NCBI GenBank assembly: GCA_947085525.1 | Contig: CAMTWU010000003.1 | Coordinates: 59,892 to 123,891 of the forward strand | DNA length: 64,000 nt | DNA from: JACPYF01 sp947085525 | GTDB taxonomy: Bacteria > Patescibacteriota > Saccharimonadia > Saccharimonadales > Saccharimonadaceae | Reading direction: 5' to 3' | Part shown: piece after piece, positions 18,674 to 26,038 of the stretch | Layout of the letters: every line of letters starts with the position of its first letter | Position numbering within the stretch: position 1 is the stretch's first letter | The notes under the pieces: model-generated | Database searches by the model: none | What the model saw: the letters and a program-made list of their open reading frames with translations, nothing else | Told to the model about the DNA's origin: nothing | Position numbers and translations under genes: made by a program

Positions 18674-18682
18674 AGTATATCA
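18674..18682 (-). promoter_or_regulatory. Extended -10 promoter of malic enzyme
   Basis: Minus-strand TGATATACT ends 6 bases before the ATG at 18667, predicting a leaderless transcript. Confidence 0.6.
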
Positions 18683-18758
18683 CCTCTTGTATATCAGGGG
18701 TACTTTGTGGTACAATTTGTAACTAACTGAGAAATAAAGTTTAAGAGAGATAAAGTAT

Positions 18759-19286
18759 ATGAGTTTTGCATTAATCGACAAAGTCAACAAAGCGCAGATG
18801 AAGCCGTCTGTTGTTGATGCTCGTAGTGGTGACACAGTCAAAGTCCACCAAAAGATTAAAGAAGGTAACAAAGAACGTATCCAGATATTTGAAGGCGTTG
18901 TTATCCGTACTGATCGCAAAAACAGCCACACTAGCCGTATCACTGTACGCAAAATCGCCAGTGGTGTTGGTGTCGAAAAAAGCTTTCTACTACACAGCCC
19001 ATTAGTCGAAAAAGTCGAAATCGTTCGTCGTTCTAAAGTTCGCCGTAACTACCTCAGCTATTTGCGAGCTCGTAGCGGTAAGAGTGCTCGCCTAAAAGGT
19101 ACTGATTTCGACCGCTTGGCAGTTAATGATGTACATGATCCTAAAGCCGAAGCTGAAGCCTTACGTTTGAAAGAAGAAGCTGCCAAGGCAGCAGCCGAAA
19201 AAGCCGAAGCAAAAGCCGCCGAGGAAGCTGAGCTTGCTGCAAAACAAGCAGAAGTCGAAGCTCGTCACAACGAGACCAAAGAATAA
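18759..19286 (+). CDS. rplS: 50S ribosomal protein L19 with C-terminal extension
   Basis: Residues ~1-115 are a standard L19: KVHQKIKEGNKERIQIFEGVVI, FLLHSPLVEKVEIVRRSKVRRNYLSYLR. L19 sits at the 30S-50S interface (bridge B8). Usual length is ~115-120 aa; here 175. The extra ~55 residues (after VNDVHDPKAEAEALR) are an Ala/Glu/Lys-rich helix. Such tails occur on CPR ribosomal proteins, but the function is unknown. A leader of ~45 bases follows a TGGTACAAT-type -10 near 18710, and AAGAGAGAT precedes the ATG. It is monocistronic, with its own terminator and without the usual rpsP-rimM-trmD neighbours. Confidence 0.95.
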   Translation: MSFALIDKVNKAQMKPSVVDARSGDTVKVHQKIKEGNKERIQIFEGVVIRTDRKNSHTSRITVRKIASGVGVEKSFLLHSPLVEKVEIVRRSKVRRNYLSYLRARSGKSARLKGTDFDRLAVNDVHDPKAEAEALRLKEEAAKAAAEKAEAKAAEEAELAAKQAEVEARHNETKE

Positions 19287-19304
19287 AGCTCCTACACAAG
19301 AAAT

Positions 19305-19333
19305 AAAACCACTCTGTTCTGGGGTGGTTTTTA
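19305..19333 (+). terminator. rplS terminator
   Basis: AAACCACTC pairs with GGGTGGTTT around a short loop and is followed by T residues; it lies 18 bases after the rplS stop. Confidence 0.85.
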
Positions 19334-19336
19334 GTT

Positions 19337-19396
19337 TAAAAAAAAAGAAGACCTCCCGGGTCGACACCAAATGAATGGTGCCGCCCGGGTTAGGTC
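19337..19396 (-). terminator. Strong minus-strand terminator of small transcription unit 3
   Basis: A long hairpin, arms 19350-19396 (GACCT..CCCGGG..GCACC / GGTGTCG.CCCGGGAGGTC on the minus strand), is followed on the minus strand by a near-continuous T run (plus A run 19337-19346). It ends transcription coming from the promoter at 19707-19735. Confidence 0.8.
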
Positions 19397-19476
19397 CGTC
19401 TTTGTGATCCAACTGCGCCGGAAAAACCGACTAGCCCTCCCGAGCTAGGATCTACAAAGGTGCGCGTCGCTGAGGA

Positions 19477-19641
19477 TCAGTCCGGGTTGAAGCCGGCGAT
19501 GCCGCCGGTGGCGGAGTTGGCCTTGGTCGCGTTGCGCGCGTGCGTCGAGGAGGTCGTGCTGATCTGCATTTCGTTCTCAATTTCGGAGATGTTTCCGAGG
19601 GGTGTGCCGCGAGCCGCGGCGAGGGAATGCAGGTGCTTCAT
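19477..19641 (-). CDS. Candidate 54-aa small protein in small transcription unit 3
   Basis: An open frame of 54 codons lies between a consensus promoter (19707-19735) and a strong terminator (19337-19396). It begins MKHLHSLAAARGTPLGNISE and ends GGIAGFNPD. It is hydrophilic, Thr/Ser/Ala-rich in the middle, with no membrane helix or signal peptide and one internal Met. Codon third positions are almost all G or C, unlike neighbouring genes. No clear Shine-Dalgarno site stands before the ATG, so the start is uncertain and the transcript might instead be a structured RNA. I do not recognise the sequence. Confidence 0.4.
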   Translation of the reverse strand: MKHLHSLAAARGTPLGNISEIENEMQISTTSSTHARNATKANSATGGIAGFNPD

Positions 19642-19706
19642 ATAGATGAACCAACTTTCTCTACTCGTCTTTCATTTCCACCAGGTGGTTACCTGATTTA
19701 CATAGC

Positions 19707-19735
19707 ATAGTATCATATATTAAAAAACTTGTCAA
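19707..19735 (-). promoter_or_regulatory. Consensus -35/-10 promoter of small transcription unit 3
   Basis: On the minus strand TTGACA (19735-19730), a 17-base spacer and TACTAT (19712-19707). A second TTGACA lies 12 bases upstream (19747-19742). The predicted ~60-base leader holds overlapping, mutually exclusive small hairpins (CAGGT..ACCTG versus CCACC..GGTGG). Confidence 0.65.
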
Positions 19736-19773
19736 CACTTTTGTCAAACTATTTTGAAACATAAAAATAGGCA

Positions 19774-19822
19774 AGAAAAAACCTTCGTGACGAGTGGTGC
19801 TTTTTAGGGCACCACTCGTCAC
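19774..19822 (-). terminator. Minus-strand terminator of small transcription unit 2
   Basis: A perfect 14-bp stem, GTGACGAGTGGTGC (19787-19800) with GCACCACTCGTCAC (19809-19822), is followed on the minus strand by a T6 run (plus A run 19776-19781). Confidence 0.85.
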
Positions 19823-19933
19823 AGATAACCAGGAGGGAGAAATCAGGTACCCGGAAAGTTACAGGAACTAGGCGGTCGTGTGATTTCAATTTTTACTGCA
19901 GGTACTGCATGCTGCCCTTTTGGGGACTCGTCA

Positions 19934-20080
19934 TCAGTGCGTCCTTGGTTTACTACCCCAATTGAATGCGATGAACCATCCAGGGTTCGAACTGCTATCG
20001 GGTAGGACTACTGCGCCTTCGTATAAGTTTTTTCTTGCCAGTGTTTGTATTGGTACTTCGAGACCTCTGCATCCATGCAT
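19934..20080 (-). CDS. Candidate 48-aa small protein in small transcription unit 2
   Basis: A 48-codon frame starts 22 bases after a TATACT -10 box and ends in tandem stops (TGATGA), well before the 14-bp terminator. It begins MHGCRGLEVPIQTLARKN and ends AFNWGSKPRTH. The C-terminal half, with two Trp and balanced composition, reads like a real protein. There is no obvious ribosome site, and I do not recognise the sequence. The rest of the transcript down to 19822 (~110 bases) is non-coding. The alternative is that the whole unit is a ~270-nt regulatory RNA. Confidence 0.35.
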   Translation of the reverse strand: MHGCRGLEVPIQTLARKNLYEGAVVLPDSSSNPGWFIAFNWGSKPRTH

Positions 20081-20101
20081 GTTTCTCGATTACTCACTAT
20101 C

Positions 20102-20130
20102 AGTATATTCCTCACGCTTACGCTTGTAAA
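20102..20130 (-). promoter_or_regulatory. Consensus promoter of small transcription unit 2
   Basis: Minus-strand TTTACA (20130-20125), a 17-base spacer, and TATACT (20107-20102). It lies directly after the terminator of unit 1, so the units are punctuated head to tail. Confidence 0.6.
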
Positions 20131-20149
20131 CACTTTTTTGTATGAAATA

Positions 20150-20174
20150 CAAAAAACTACCATTTAGGTAGTTT
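20150..20174 (-). terminator. Minus-strand terminator of small transcription unit 1
   Basis: AAACTACC (20154-20161) and GGTAGTTT (20167-20174) form an 8-bp stem followed on the minus strand by TTTTTTG, a classic intrinsic terminator. Confidence 0.8.
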
Positions 20175-20700
20175 GAAAGATGTTTCTATAAAAATGAGAC
20201 AAGGAAATTGTGCTGGTGGACGGTGCGTAAAGCGCCGCCCACCAGCTGCAACATGGATGTCGTCGACACAGGCGTGGTGTGTTCCTGGTCTCGACGCAAT
20301 GAGTACGAACAGACGAGTGACAGTCCGTGTCATTGCTTCCATTTGTGCATCGTGTAGTAAGACTACGCCACATGAGAACTATCCATAGCTCTCATGTGGC
20401 GAGTTGACCAGAGGTAGCAACTTCGCTTGTTATTCGTCCTTCTCGGCAGGAACGAACAACGCCTCTGGCACACTTGTGGGTGAGTGGCTAGCGACCGCCG
20501 AAGCGAGAAACGCATTCTTGCGCGGCGCCGCCTCCTCCGCCACGACGGTTCATGCCGCTGCCGCCCTGACAGTGACCACGAAAGCCACCGCCATTGCGTC
20601 ACTTGACCTTTTCGCCAGTCTGGCGATTTGTTCCGCGAATCCCTACCATCGCATCTCCTTGTCTCGATTGAAAACGGATGTTCTCAATTATCTTTTATAT
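20175..20700 (-). other. Small transcription unit 1: GC-rich, hairpin-rich region with short ORFs
   Basis: This minus-strand unit diverges from rnhB and ends at the 20150-20174 terminator. AAGGAG (20660-20655) sits 5 bases before an ATG at 20649 that opens only a 16-codon frame (MVGIRGTNRQTGEKVK) stopping at TGA 20601. Read through that TGA, the same frame continues to 20488 as a Gly-rich stretch (RNGGGFRG..). Two strong hairpins follow: an 11-bp stem GCCACATGAGA/TCTCATGTGGC (20369-20402) and an 11-bp stem CTGGTGGGCGG/CCGTCCACCAG (~20212-20245). GC is clearly higher than in neighbouring genes. Longer frames exist on both strands, but none has convincing starts or recognisable domains. It may be a leader peptide plus RNA, a recoded gene, or a structured RNA. 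Confidence 0.4.
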
Positions 20701-20723
20701 TAATACGCCTAGGCTCAATAGTC

Positions 20724-20729
20724 TATAGT
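20724..20729 (+). promoter_or_regulatory. -10 box of rnhB
   Basis: TATAGT ends 7 bases before the ATG at 20737, a leaderless layout. Confidence 0.5.
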
Positions 20730-20736
20730 AGACGAC

Positions 20737-21663
20737 ATGATAGTTGGAATTGACGAAGTAGGACGGGGTGCATGGGCAGGGCCACTAGTCGTTGGGGCGG
20801 TTGTACTGGGCGGTGCACAGATCGATGGTTTGACCGATAGCAAAAAGCTAACCGCAAAGCGTCGCCGAGAACTGGCGAGTGAAATCAAAGAAAAAGCTAT
20901 GGCGATTGGTTTGGGTTGGGTATCAGCTGAGACAATTGACAAGATTGGTTTATCCGAAGCACTAAAAATGGCGACCAGACTAGCGGTCAAAGAAATAAAT
21001 GTTGAGTACGACGAGATCATTATAGATGGCACAATCAAACTACTGGATGATGATAGAGTTACGACAATGAAGCAAGCTGATTTGTTAGTTCCCAGTGTGT
21101 CAGCCGCCAGTATAGTTGCCAAAGTTGCTCGTGACTATTATATGAGTGAAGTTATTCACGCACAACATCCACAGTACAGCTTTGATCGACATGTTGGCTA
21201 CGGTACGGCATTGCACTCCACGGCACTGACTGAACATGGGCCGATAGAACTACATCGGCTGAGCTTTACACCCGTCAAAAAAGCGCTAGGACTCGAAATA
21301 TCACAACCAGTAAAGGTTGATAAAGTCGTTGAGACCGCAGGTCGTCAGGCAGAGGCTGTAGCTGCACGGTATCTTGCTAATCAAGGATATGAAATCTTGG
21401 CACAAAACTGGCGTACCAAATTATGCGAAATCGATATTGTGGCGCAAAAAGACCAGGTAGTACATTTGGTCGAAGTAAAATATCGCAAAAAGCAGACTCA
21501 AGGTGATGGCTTGCAAGCAATTACTCCTAAAAAATTACGACAAATGAAATTCGCTGCACGTATGTGGCAACATTGGCACGGATTCACGGGCGGCATGCAG
21601 CTGAGCGTCATATCAATGAGCGGCCAACCACCTCAGGTTGATGAATTTTTGGAAAGTATTTAG
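20737..21663 (+). CDS. rnhB: Ribonuclease HII fused to a YraN/UPF0102 nuclease-like domain
   Basis: The 308-aa protein joins two families that are usually separate neighbours. Residues ~1-190 are RNase HII, which cuts RNA in RNA-DNA hybrids and at single ribonucleotides: GIDEVGRGAWAGP with D6/E7, the third carboxylate in IIIDGTIK (~93), the fourth in SAASIVAKVARDYYM. Residues ~205-308 are a UPF0102/YraN domain with the PD-(D/E)xK-like pattern E..A..YL..(C)EIDIVAQ..VHLVEVKYRKK. Here the usual GEID is CEID, and the catalytic-like E, D and ExK are kept. The fusion suggests both act on the same repair intermediates. Normal rnhB is ~200 aa. Confidence 0.92.
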   Translation: MIVGIDEVGRGAWAGPLVVGAVVLGGAQIDGLTDSKKLTAKRRRELASEIKEKAMAIGLGWVSAETIDKIGLSEALKMATRLAVKEINVEYDEIIIDGTIKLLDDDRVTTMKQADLLVPSVSAASIVAKVARDYYMSEVIHAQHPQYSFDRHVGYGTALHSTALTEHGPIELHRLSFTPVKKALGLEISQPVKVDKVVETAGRQAEAVAARYLANQGYEILAQNWRTKLCEIDIVAQKDQVVHLVEVKYRKKQTQGDGLQAITPKKLRQMKFAARMWQHWHGFTGGMQLSVISMSGQPPQVDEFLESI

Positions 21664-21769
21664 ACAAGACTCATACATCATTCACTCAGGTCGCTTGCTT
21701 GCCAGGGCAATGCAAGACAAGCTCCTCGGGAAACGAGAGCCTTCACGAATAATATATGAGTCTTGTCTA
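21661..21769. ncRNA. Structured inverted repeat between convergent genes (possible RNA or terminator)
   Basis: A perfect 15-bp inverted repeat (21661-21675 and 21755-21769) encloses ~80 bases that themselves form two hairpins: CTTGCTTGCC/GGCAATGCAAG (~21690-21713) and GCTCCTCG/CGAGAGC (~21721-21740). The whole folds as a three-way junction. It contains the stop codon of the rnhB fusion and the last bases of the polymerase gene. No T run follows on either strand, so it is not a standard terminator. Confidence 0.45.
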
Positions 21770-23035
21770 TGACAAATTACCAAACGCTATCGAGTCACCA
21801 GCGATATTTTCGGTGCCAATCATCGTTGCAGGTATCAACGCAAAGTCACCATAACGATCGTTGACACTATTCATAGCCCTCGCAATTGCGCTACGATCTG
21901 CCAGTGGTCGTCCCGTGAGATTCATCACTAATTGTTCAGGATTAACAGGGTGAAAATCAAAGGTAGTAACAGACAGTAGACTGACTAATCCCGCATCTTT
22001 CGGTGCATGTGTATCTATAAGGTCACGCGCTGCCCGAAATACGTCTTGTGTTGTGATGAGTTGATGTGGGACATGATGAGATTTGTGCCAATAGGGTGAG
22101 CGCACATGGCGCAAGCCAACACGTATACCTGTAGCACTGACGTCTCGGCCGCTCAGCCGCCTGGCTATCTTTTGCGAGAGTTTAAATATGATCGGGTCTA
22201 GTTGATCATGAGGTAGTTTTTCTTTCATTGCATACTGATGGCCAATTTGACTGCCAGTTTTCCAATCACGATCATCAACTTCCCAGCCTCGTAGACGTAA
22301 CCACCAATAATAACCCACAATACCACCGAATATAGCTCGCAGTTTCTGTGGATCAGCCTGGGCAAAATCAGACACAGTATTGATACCAGCTAGTTGCAGG
22401 CGTACGCTGTAGCGTCTATCAATCCCCGGTAGATCTTTCAGGTCTAGCTCGCTAAAAATCTGATCTATATTGTGACTATCAATTATATCCAGTCCATCTG
22501 GTTTATGCAGTCCCGCGGCTAGTTTAGCCAAAAGCCGATTGGACGCGATACCAACATTGCAACTAACCGCTTCGCCAACATGCACACGAATTTGGTCTTT
22601 GATCTCTCGTCCAATCTGTTCTATTGTTTTGCCGTCACGCAACGCTTTGCTATTGCTTAGGTCGATCACAAACTCGTCAATACTCTTTGCTGATATTTGA
22701 TCAGTGTAGTTTTCTAACACCTTGCGAAATAACCGATGAGCCTCACGATATTTTAGTGGATCAACAGTAGTGATATGTATGGTAGGACAGATCTTTTTGG
22801 CTTCCCATACGCGTGTTCCGAGTTTTATACCCAAGTATTTTGCTTCATAACTAGCGGCTAATATGATGCCGCCAGGACTGTCATAGGCGACAATTCCAAC
22901 CGGCTGACCACGCCAATGGCGCCGAGCTTGCTGTTCTATTGTGGCAAAACATGAATTGAGATCGATGTGCATGATAGTAGGGGATGCCTGGTTAACACCT
23001 AATTCAATCTTGCTGGCGCTGTGTTTTATTGGCAC
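21767..23035 (-). CDS. dinB: Y-family DNA polymerase (DinB/Pol IV type)
   Basis: This 422-aa translesion polymerase has palm metal ligands in IMHIDLNSCFA (~22) and KSIDEFVIDLS (~116-126). Also present are a fingers region SYEAKYLGIKLGTRVWEA, the thumb with HhH (LPGIDRRYSVRLQLAGI), and a little-finger domain with GIRVGLRHV. The start is GTG at 23035, with GGAG 8 bases upstream. It begins 10 bases before the upstream gene's stop, so the two are coupled. No beta-clamp motif was confidently identified at the C-terminus. Confidence 0.9.
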   Translation of the reverse strand: MPIKHSASKIELGVNQASPTIMHIDLNSCFATIEQQARRHWRGQPVGIVAYDSPGGIILAASYEAKYLGIKLGTRVWEAKKICPTIHITTVDPLKYREAHRLFRKVLENYTDQISAKSIDEFVIDLSNSKALRDGKTIEQIGREIKDQIRVHVGEAVSCNVGIASNRLLAKLAAGLHKPDGLDIIDSHNIDQIFSELDLKDLPGIDRRYSVRLQLAGINTVSDFAQADPQKLRAIFGGIVGYYWWLRLRGWEVDDRDWKTGSQIGHQYAMKEKLPHDQLDPIIFKLSQKIARRLSGRDVSATGIRVGLRHVRSPYWHKSHHVPHQLITTQDVFRAARDLIDTHAPKDAGLVSLLSVTTFDFHPVNPEQLVMNLTGRPLADRSAIARAMNSVNDRYGDFALIPATMIGTENIAGDSIAFGNLS

Positions 23036-23286
23036 GGCTCGATCTCCTCGAGTGTCCAGACTAGGCTATGGCTATGAAAGGCTAGTTTCATATACATTGA
23101 TTGCGCTTCGTCAGTTAATGAAAAGTGGTGAATAGTGTGATAACCATCACGAGTAGTGTGATGAAAATCAACTTTTCCTAGTTTGTACTGCTTGTGATTC
23201 CAGCGTAGCTGAGCAGGGATGAGAGGTGCTATTTTGCCACCAAATACTGCTATGACTGCTATTCGTTCGTTTATATTGAGACTCAC
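23026..23286 (-). CDS. Small protein coupled to the Y-family polymerase, unknown
   Basis: This 86-aa protein has a GTG start (AAAGGA 8 bases upstream) and no membrane segment. It has a beta-rich look with several His/aromatic residues: LRWNHKQYKLGKVDFHHTTRDGYHT in two stretches, and a C-terminus SLVWTLEEIEP. Its stop lies inside the polymerase start region (10-base overlap), so expression is linked. I do not recognise a family. A partner or regulator of translesion synthesis is only a guess from position. Confidence 0.7.
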   Translation of the reverse strand: MSLNINERIAVIAVFGGKIAPLIPAQLRWNHKQYKLGKVDFHHTTRDGYHTIHHFSLTDEAQSMYMKLAFHSHSLVWTLEEIEPCQ

Positions 23287-23427
23287 TTTAATAATCCTTT
23301 ATCAATTTATAAGGTTTTTACTGCTATGTGACGCTAAGCCAATCAAGGCACGTCGGTAAAGAATTATTAAAGCTTGTTTGTAAAAATCTGCCGTGGCAAA
23401 AGTACAAACACTGCTAACGCTATAATA

Positions 23428-25953
23428 TCAGCGTTTTGCTACTTGTTCAAGTCGTGTGGCAACCTCTACCTTGTTGCTCTCGATCCACTCAATACGACTC
23501 TGGATTTCGCTCAGACCAATGTCGATTGTGCGCTGCAAAGCAATTTCGTCACGCATCGGTACAAAGAATTCACGAAACTTTTCCAAATATTCACTGCTAG
23601 AAAATGCGCTAGCGGTGTAGTAGACAAAATTATCATAGTGATGGTCGTTTTTGTATGATTTTTTGATCCACTGCCAGTTATTAGCTATCCATTCCCAAGC
23701 TTGGGCTCGGATAAATCGATTGCGGATCATGTAGGCGTACCAACCCGTGGCATCTTGTGGTCGAACGATAGACGAATCGGTGATGAGAGATAGCAATTTC
23801 TTGGCGGTTGCAGGGTCTTTTGTACTAGTGAGGCCAACGACGATATCTTGTTGTATGTCACTATTGCTAGTAGTTTTGTGATATTTTAACAACTCATCAA
23901 TAACCGCATCACTATTGCTAGAATATTTCACAGCAGTACCTAGTATCATAGAGCGTAATTCACCACTGAGCTCGGCAATATCGTTGGCTGATTGGTATAA
24001 CTCTAGCGCTTGGTCTGTTGCTTGCTGGTTTTCGGAATATAGCATCATACCAACTATCGTCGCACGCAGTTTTGTCTCGTCCTCAGACTCACCATCCTTA
24101 GCATGCCAGCCAAGTTTTTTGTATAGAGGTAGTGATACTTTCTCGGCAAACTTTTTTAAGTTCTTTTCTAATGTTGCATCATCTTCGCTAAAGCGTTTGA
24201 GATCAGCAAAACTTAGCCCAATTACGTCCCATACAGGTTGTAAAGTTTCGTTCTTGAATGCGTCCAGTAGATCTACTAGTTCGGCAGTTGGTTTCAGTGA
24301 GCCTTTCGACAGCAAACTAGCTTCATTGAGTAACTGTAACTTATCAATATCGCTCAGCTTATCGATGTTAGCGAGTAACCGCGCCGTCAACTCCTGATCA
24401 TAATCTGTCACAAAATATGATGTGTCGTTTTGGTTGAGCTTGATGTAATCACTTGTTATCTTGCTACTGATTGATGGTTGATCCAAAATTTCTGGCAGTG
24501 CCGGGTCATTCGCAAAGAGAGGTACTGGCCACTGACGGTCATCTGCACCACCACCAATTTGGAAATGCTTTTGTTCTAAATTAAGTGTATCGCTAATAAG
24601 TGTTGCCTTGATGACTGGATAGCCTGACTGTGTCAACCACGTATCCATAAACGCCTCAATGTCTCTGCCAGATGTCTCGGCCAGAACTTTCCACAAATCA
24701 TTGCCGGTAGTGTTGGCGTAGGCGTGGGTTTTAAAGTATTGCTTCAAGCCCTTACGAAATGCATCTTCACCAATATATGAACGGAGCATATTTAGTAAAT
24801 TACCACCCTTTGCATAGACGATAGATGGATCAAACAGAGTACCAATTTCTTCTGGATCGTTAACTTCAACTTTGACGGCCTGCACACCTGGCAGCGCATC
24901 TCGTCGTAGGGCTGCCAAGCCTTCATGTGAGGCAAAATCATTCCATACTTTCCAGTCAGGGTACAAGCTATCAGTGACAAGGTATTGCATCATGTTGGCA
25001 AAGCTTTCGTTGAGCCACAGATCATCCCACCAAGCCATAGTGACGAGGTTACCGAACCATTGATGAGAAGTTTCGTGGCCAATCACAGATGCAATCGTTT
25101 GTTTCGTGCTCACGGCAGTTGTGCTGTCAGCTAGTAGGTATGCTTCACGATAGGTCATCAGACCCCAGTTTTCCATAGCGGCAGATGAAAAGTCAGGAAC
25201 GGCTACGTGATCGGCTTTTGGTAGTGGATATGCGGTACCAAAGTAGTCATCAAAAAACTCAATTGAGCCGATACCGGTTTTGAGTGCAAATTGCATGCTT
25301 TCCGCGCTCTGAGCTGGCGTCGCCCAAATATTCACATCTACACCCGATTTGGTCTTGCCAGATACGCTGTGCAGCTCACCAATCACAAATGCGAGTAGGT
25401 ATGGTGACATCTTGGGTGAAGTTTCGAAGCTAGTTGTTAAACGATCATCGGCTGTGTCTTGCTGCTTGATTGGCATGTTGCCGAGCACTTGTACACCAGT
25501 TTCGGTGTGTAGGGTTACGTCAAAGGTGGCTTTGGCGGCTGGCTCATCAACACATGGCAACAATTCACGAGCATAGTGTGATTCTAGCTGGGTAATCAAC
25601 AATTCTTTTTTCACTCCTTCATGTTCGAAATAGCAAGGGTACAGACCATGCAGTAAATCATTAATCTTGCCTGAAAACTCCAAAACCACTGTGATATCTG
25701 TGTCTACTAATGCACTGGTTGGAGTGATAGTGATCTCATCATTTTCGCCATATGTTACCTCTGCAGGTATCTTATTTACCACCGCTTTTTTGATCGTCAG
25801 ATCATTGCCGTGAAGACGCAATGTTGCGCCCATTTTCAGCTCGCCAGTAATAGTCACTGTTCCGCTAAACACCCTAGTGATACGTTGGATATCTAAATCG
25901 AGGCTGTAGTGGGTGGGTTTGAAGTCGTCATGTAGTCGTCGGAGTTTTGTCAT
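23428..25953 (-). CDS. pepN: M1-family aminopeptidase (PepN-like)
   Basis: This 841-aa zinc aminopeptidase has the N-terminal beta-saddle domain, the exopeptidase motif as AAMENWG (~257-263, G of GAMEN replaced by A), and the zinc site HETSHQWFGNLV..WLNESFA (HExxH at ~293-297 plus Glu 18 residues on). The C-terminal half is a long helical ERAP1-C-like domain. The frame extends to 26232, but MTKLRRLHDDFKPTHYSLDL at 25953 is the family start and has a -10 box 7 bases upstream. It likely supplies amino acids from imported or scavenged peptides. No signal peptide is seen, so it is cytoplasmic. Confidence 0.93.
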   Translation of the reverse strand: MTKLRRLHDDFKPTHYSLDLDIQRITRVFSGTVTITGELKMGATLRLHGNDLTIKKAVVNKIPAEVTYGENDEITITPTSALVDTDITVVLEFSGKINDLLHGLYPCYFEHEGVKKELLITQLESHYARELLPCVDEPAAKATFDVTLHTETGVQVLGNMPIKQQDTADDRLTTSFETSPKMSPYLLAFVIGELHSVSGKTKSGVDVNIWATPAQSAESMQFALKTGIGSIEFFDDYFGTAYPLPKADHVAVPDFSSAAMENWGLMTYREAYLLADSTTAVSTKQTIASVIGHETSHQWFGNLVTMAWWDDLWLNESFANMMQYLVTDSLYPDWKVWNDFASHEGLAALRRDALPGVQAVKVEVNDPEEIGTLFDPSIVYAKGGNLLNMLRSYIGEDAFRKGLKQYFKTHAYANTTGNDLWKVLAETSGRDIEAFMDTWLTQSGYPVIKATLISDTLNLEQKHFQIGGGADDRQWPVPLFANDPALPEILDQPSISSKITSDYIKLNQNDTSYFVTDYDQELTARLLANIDKLSDIDKLQLLNEASLLSKGSLKPTAELVDLLDAFKNETLQPVWDVIGLSFADLKRFSEDDATLEKNLKKFAEKVSLPLYKKLGWHAKDGESEDETKLRATIVGMMLYSENQQATDQALELYQSANDIAELSGELRSMILGTAVKYSSNSDAVIDELLKYHKTTSNSDIQQDIVVGLTSTKDPATAKKLLSLITDSSIVRPQDATGWYAYMIRNRFIRAQAWEWIANNWQWIKKSYKNDHHYDNFVYYTASAFSSSEYLEKFREFFVPMRDEIALQRTIDIGLSEIQSRIEWIESNKVEVATRLEQVAKR

Positions 25954-25960
25954 AGATAAT

Positions 25961-25969
25961 ATTGTACCA
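25961..25969 (-). promoter_or_regulatory. Extended -10 promoter of pepN
   Basis: Minus-strand TGGTACAAT ends 7 bases before the ATG at 25953 (leaderless layout). It is divergent from the nusA promoter 25 bases away. Confidence 0.6.
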
Positions 25970-25993
25970 CTTGCGTTAGTGACGAGCGTCGTG

Positions 25994-26038
25994 TATAGTT
26001 GTACACAGTTAACCGGACCTAATTGGCCCGGGTTTTTT
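25994..26038 (+). promoter_or_regulatory. nusA promoter and leader terminator/attenuator
   Basis: TATAGT (25994-25999) starts a ~100-base leader. Within it CCGGACC (26013-26019) pairs with GGCCCGG (26025-26031), and TTTTTT follows (26033-26038), an intrinsic terminator placed before the gene. A second GC-rich hairpin (~26043-26088) then precedes AAAGGAG. This is consistent with attenuation or NusA autoregulation. Confidence 0.5.

Noticed and set aside
19834..20100. Small transcription unit 2 as a tmRNA gene
   Set aside because: It has no tRNA-like ends (no GGGGCT start, no CCA-ended acceptor) and no alanine-rich tag reading frame. A GTTCGAACC stretch is present, but without a surrounding T arm and acceptor.
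20157..20342. Minus-strand 61-aa frame inside small transcription unit 1
   Set aside because: It spans the 11-bp CTGGTGGGCGG hairpin and runs into the terminator, and has no Shine-Dalgarno site; the composition looks random.
20404..20703. Plus-strand 99-aa open frame with Ala/Thr-rich product over the GC-rich interval
   Set aside because: It has no good ribosome site, is low-complexity, and overlaps the rnhB leaderless promoter and the opposite-strand unit with strong AAGGAG. It is more likely a GC-driven shadow frame.
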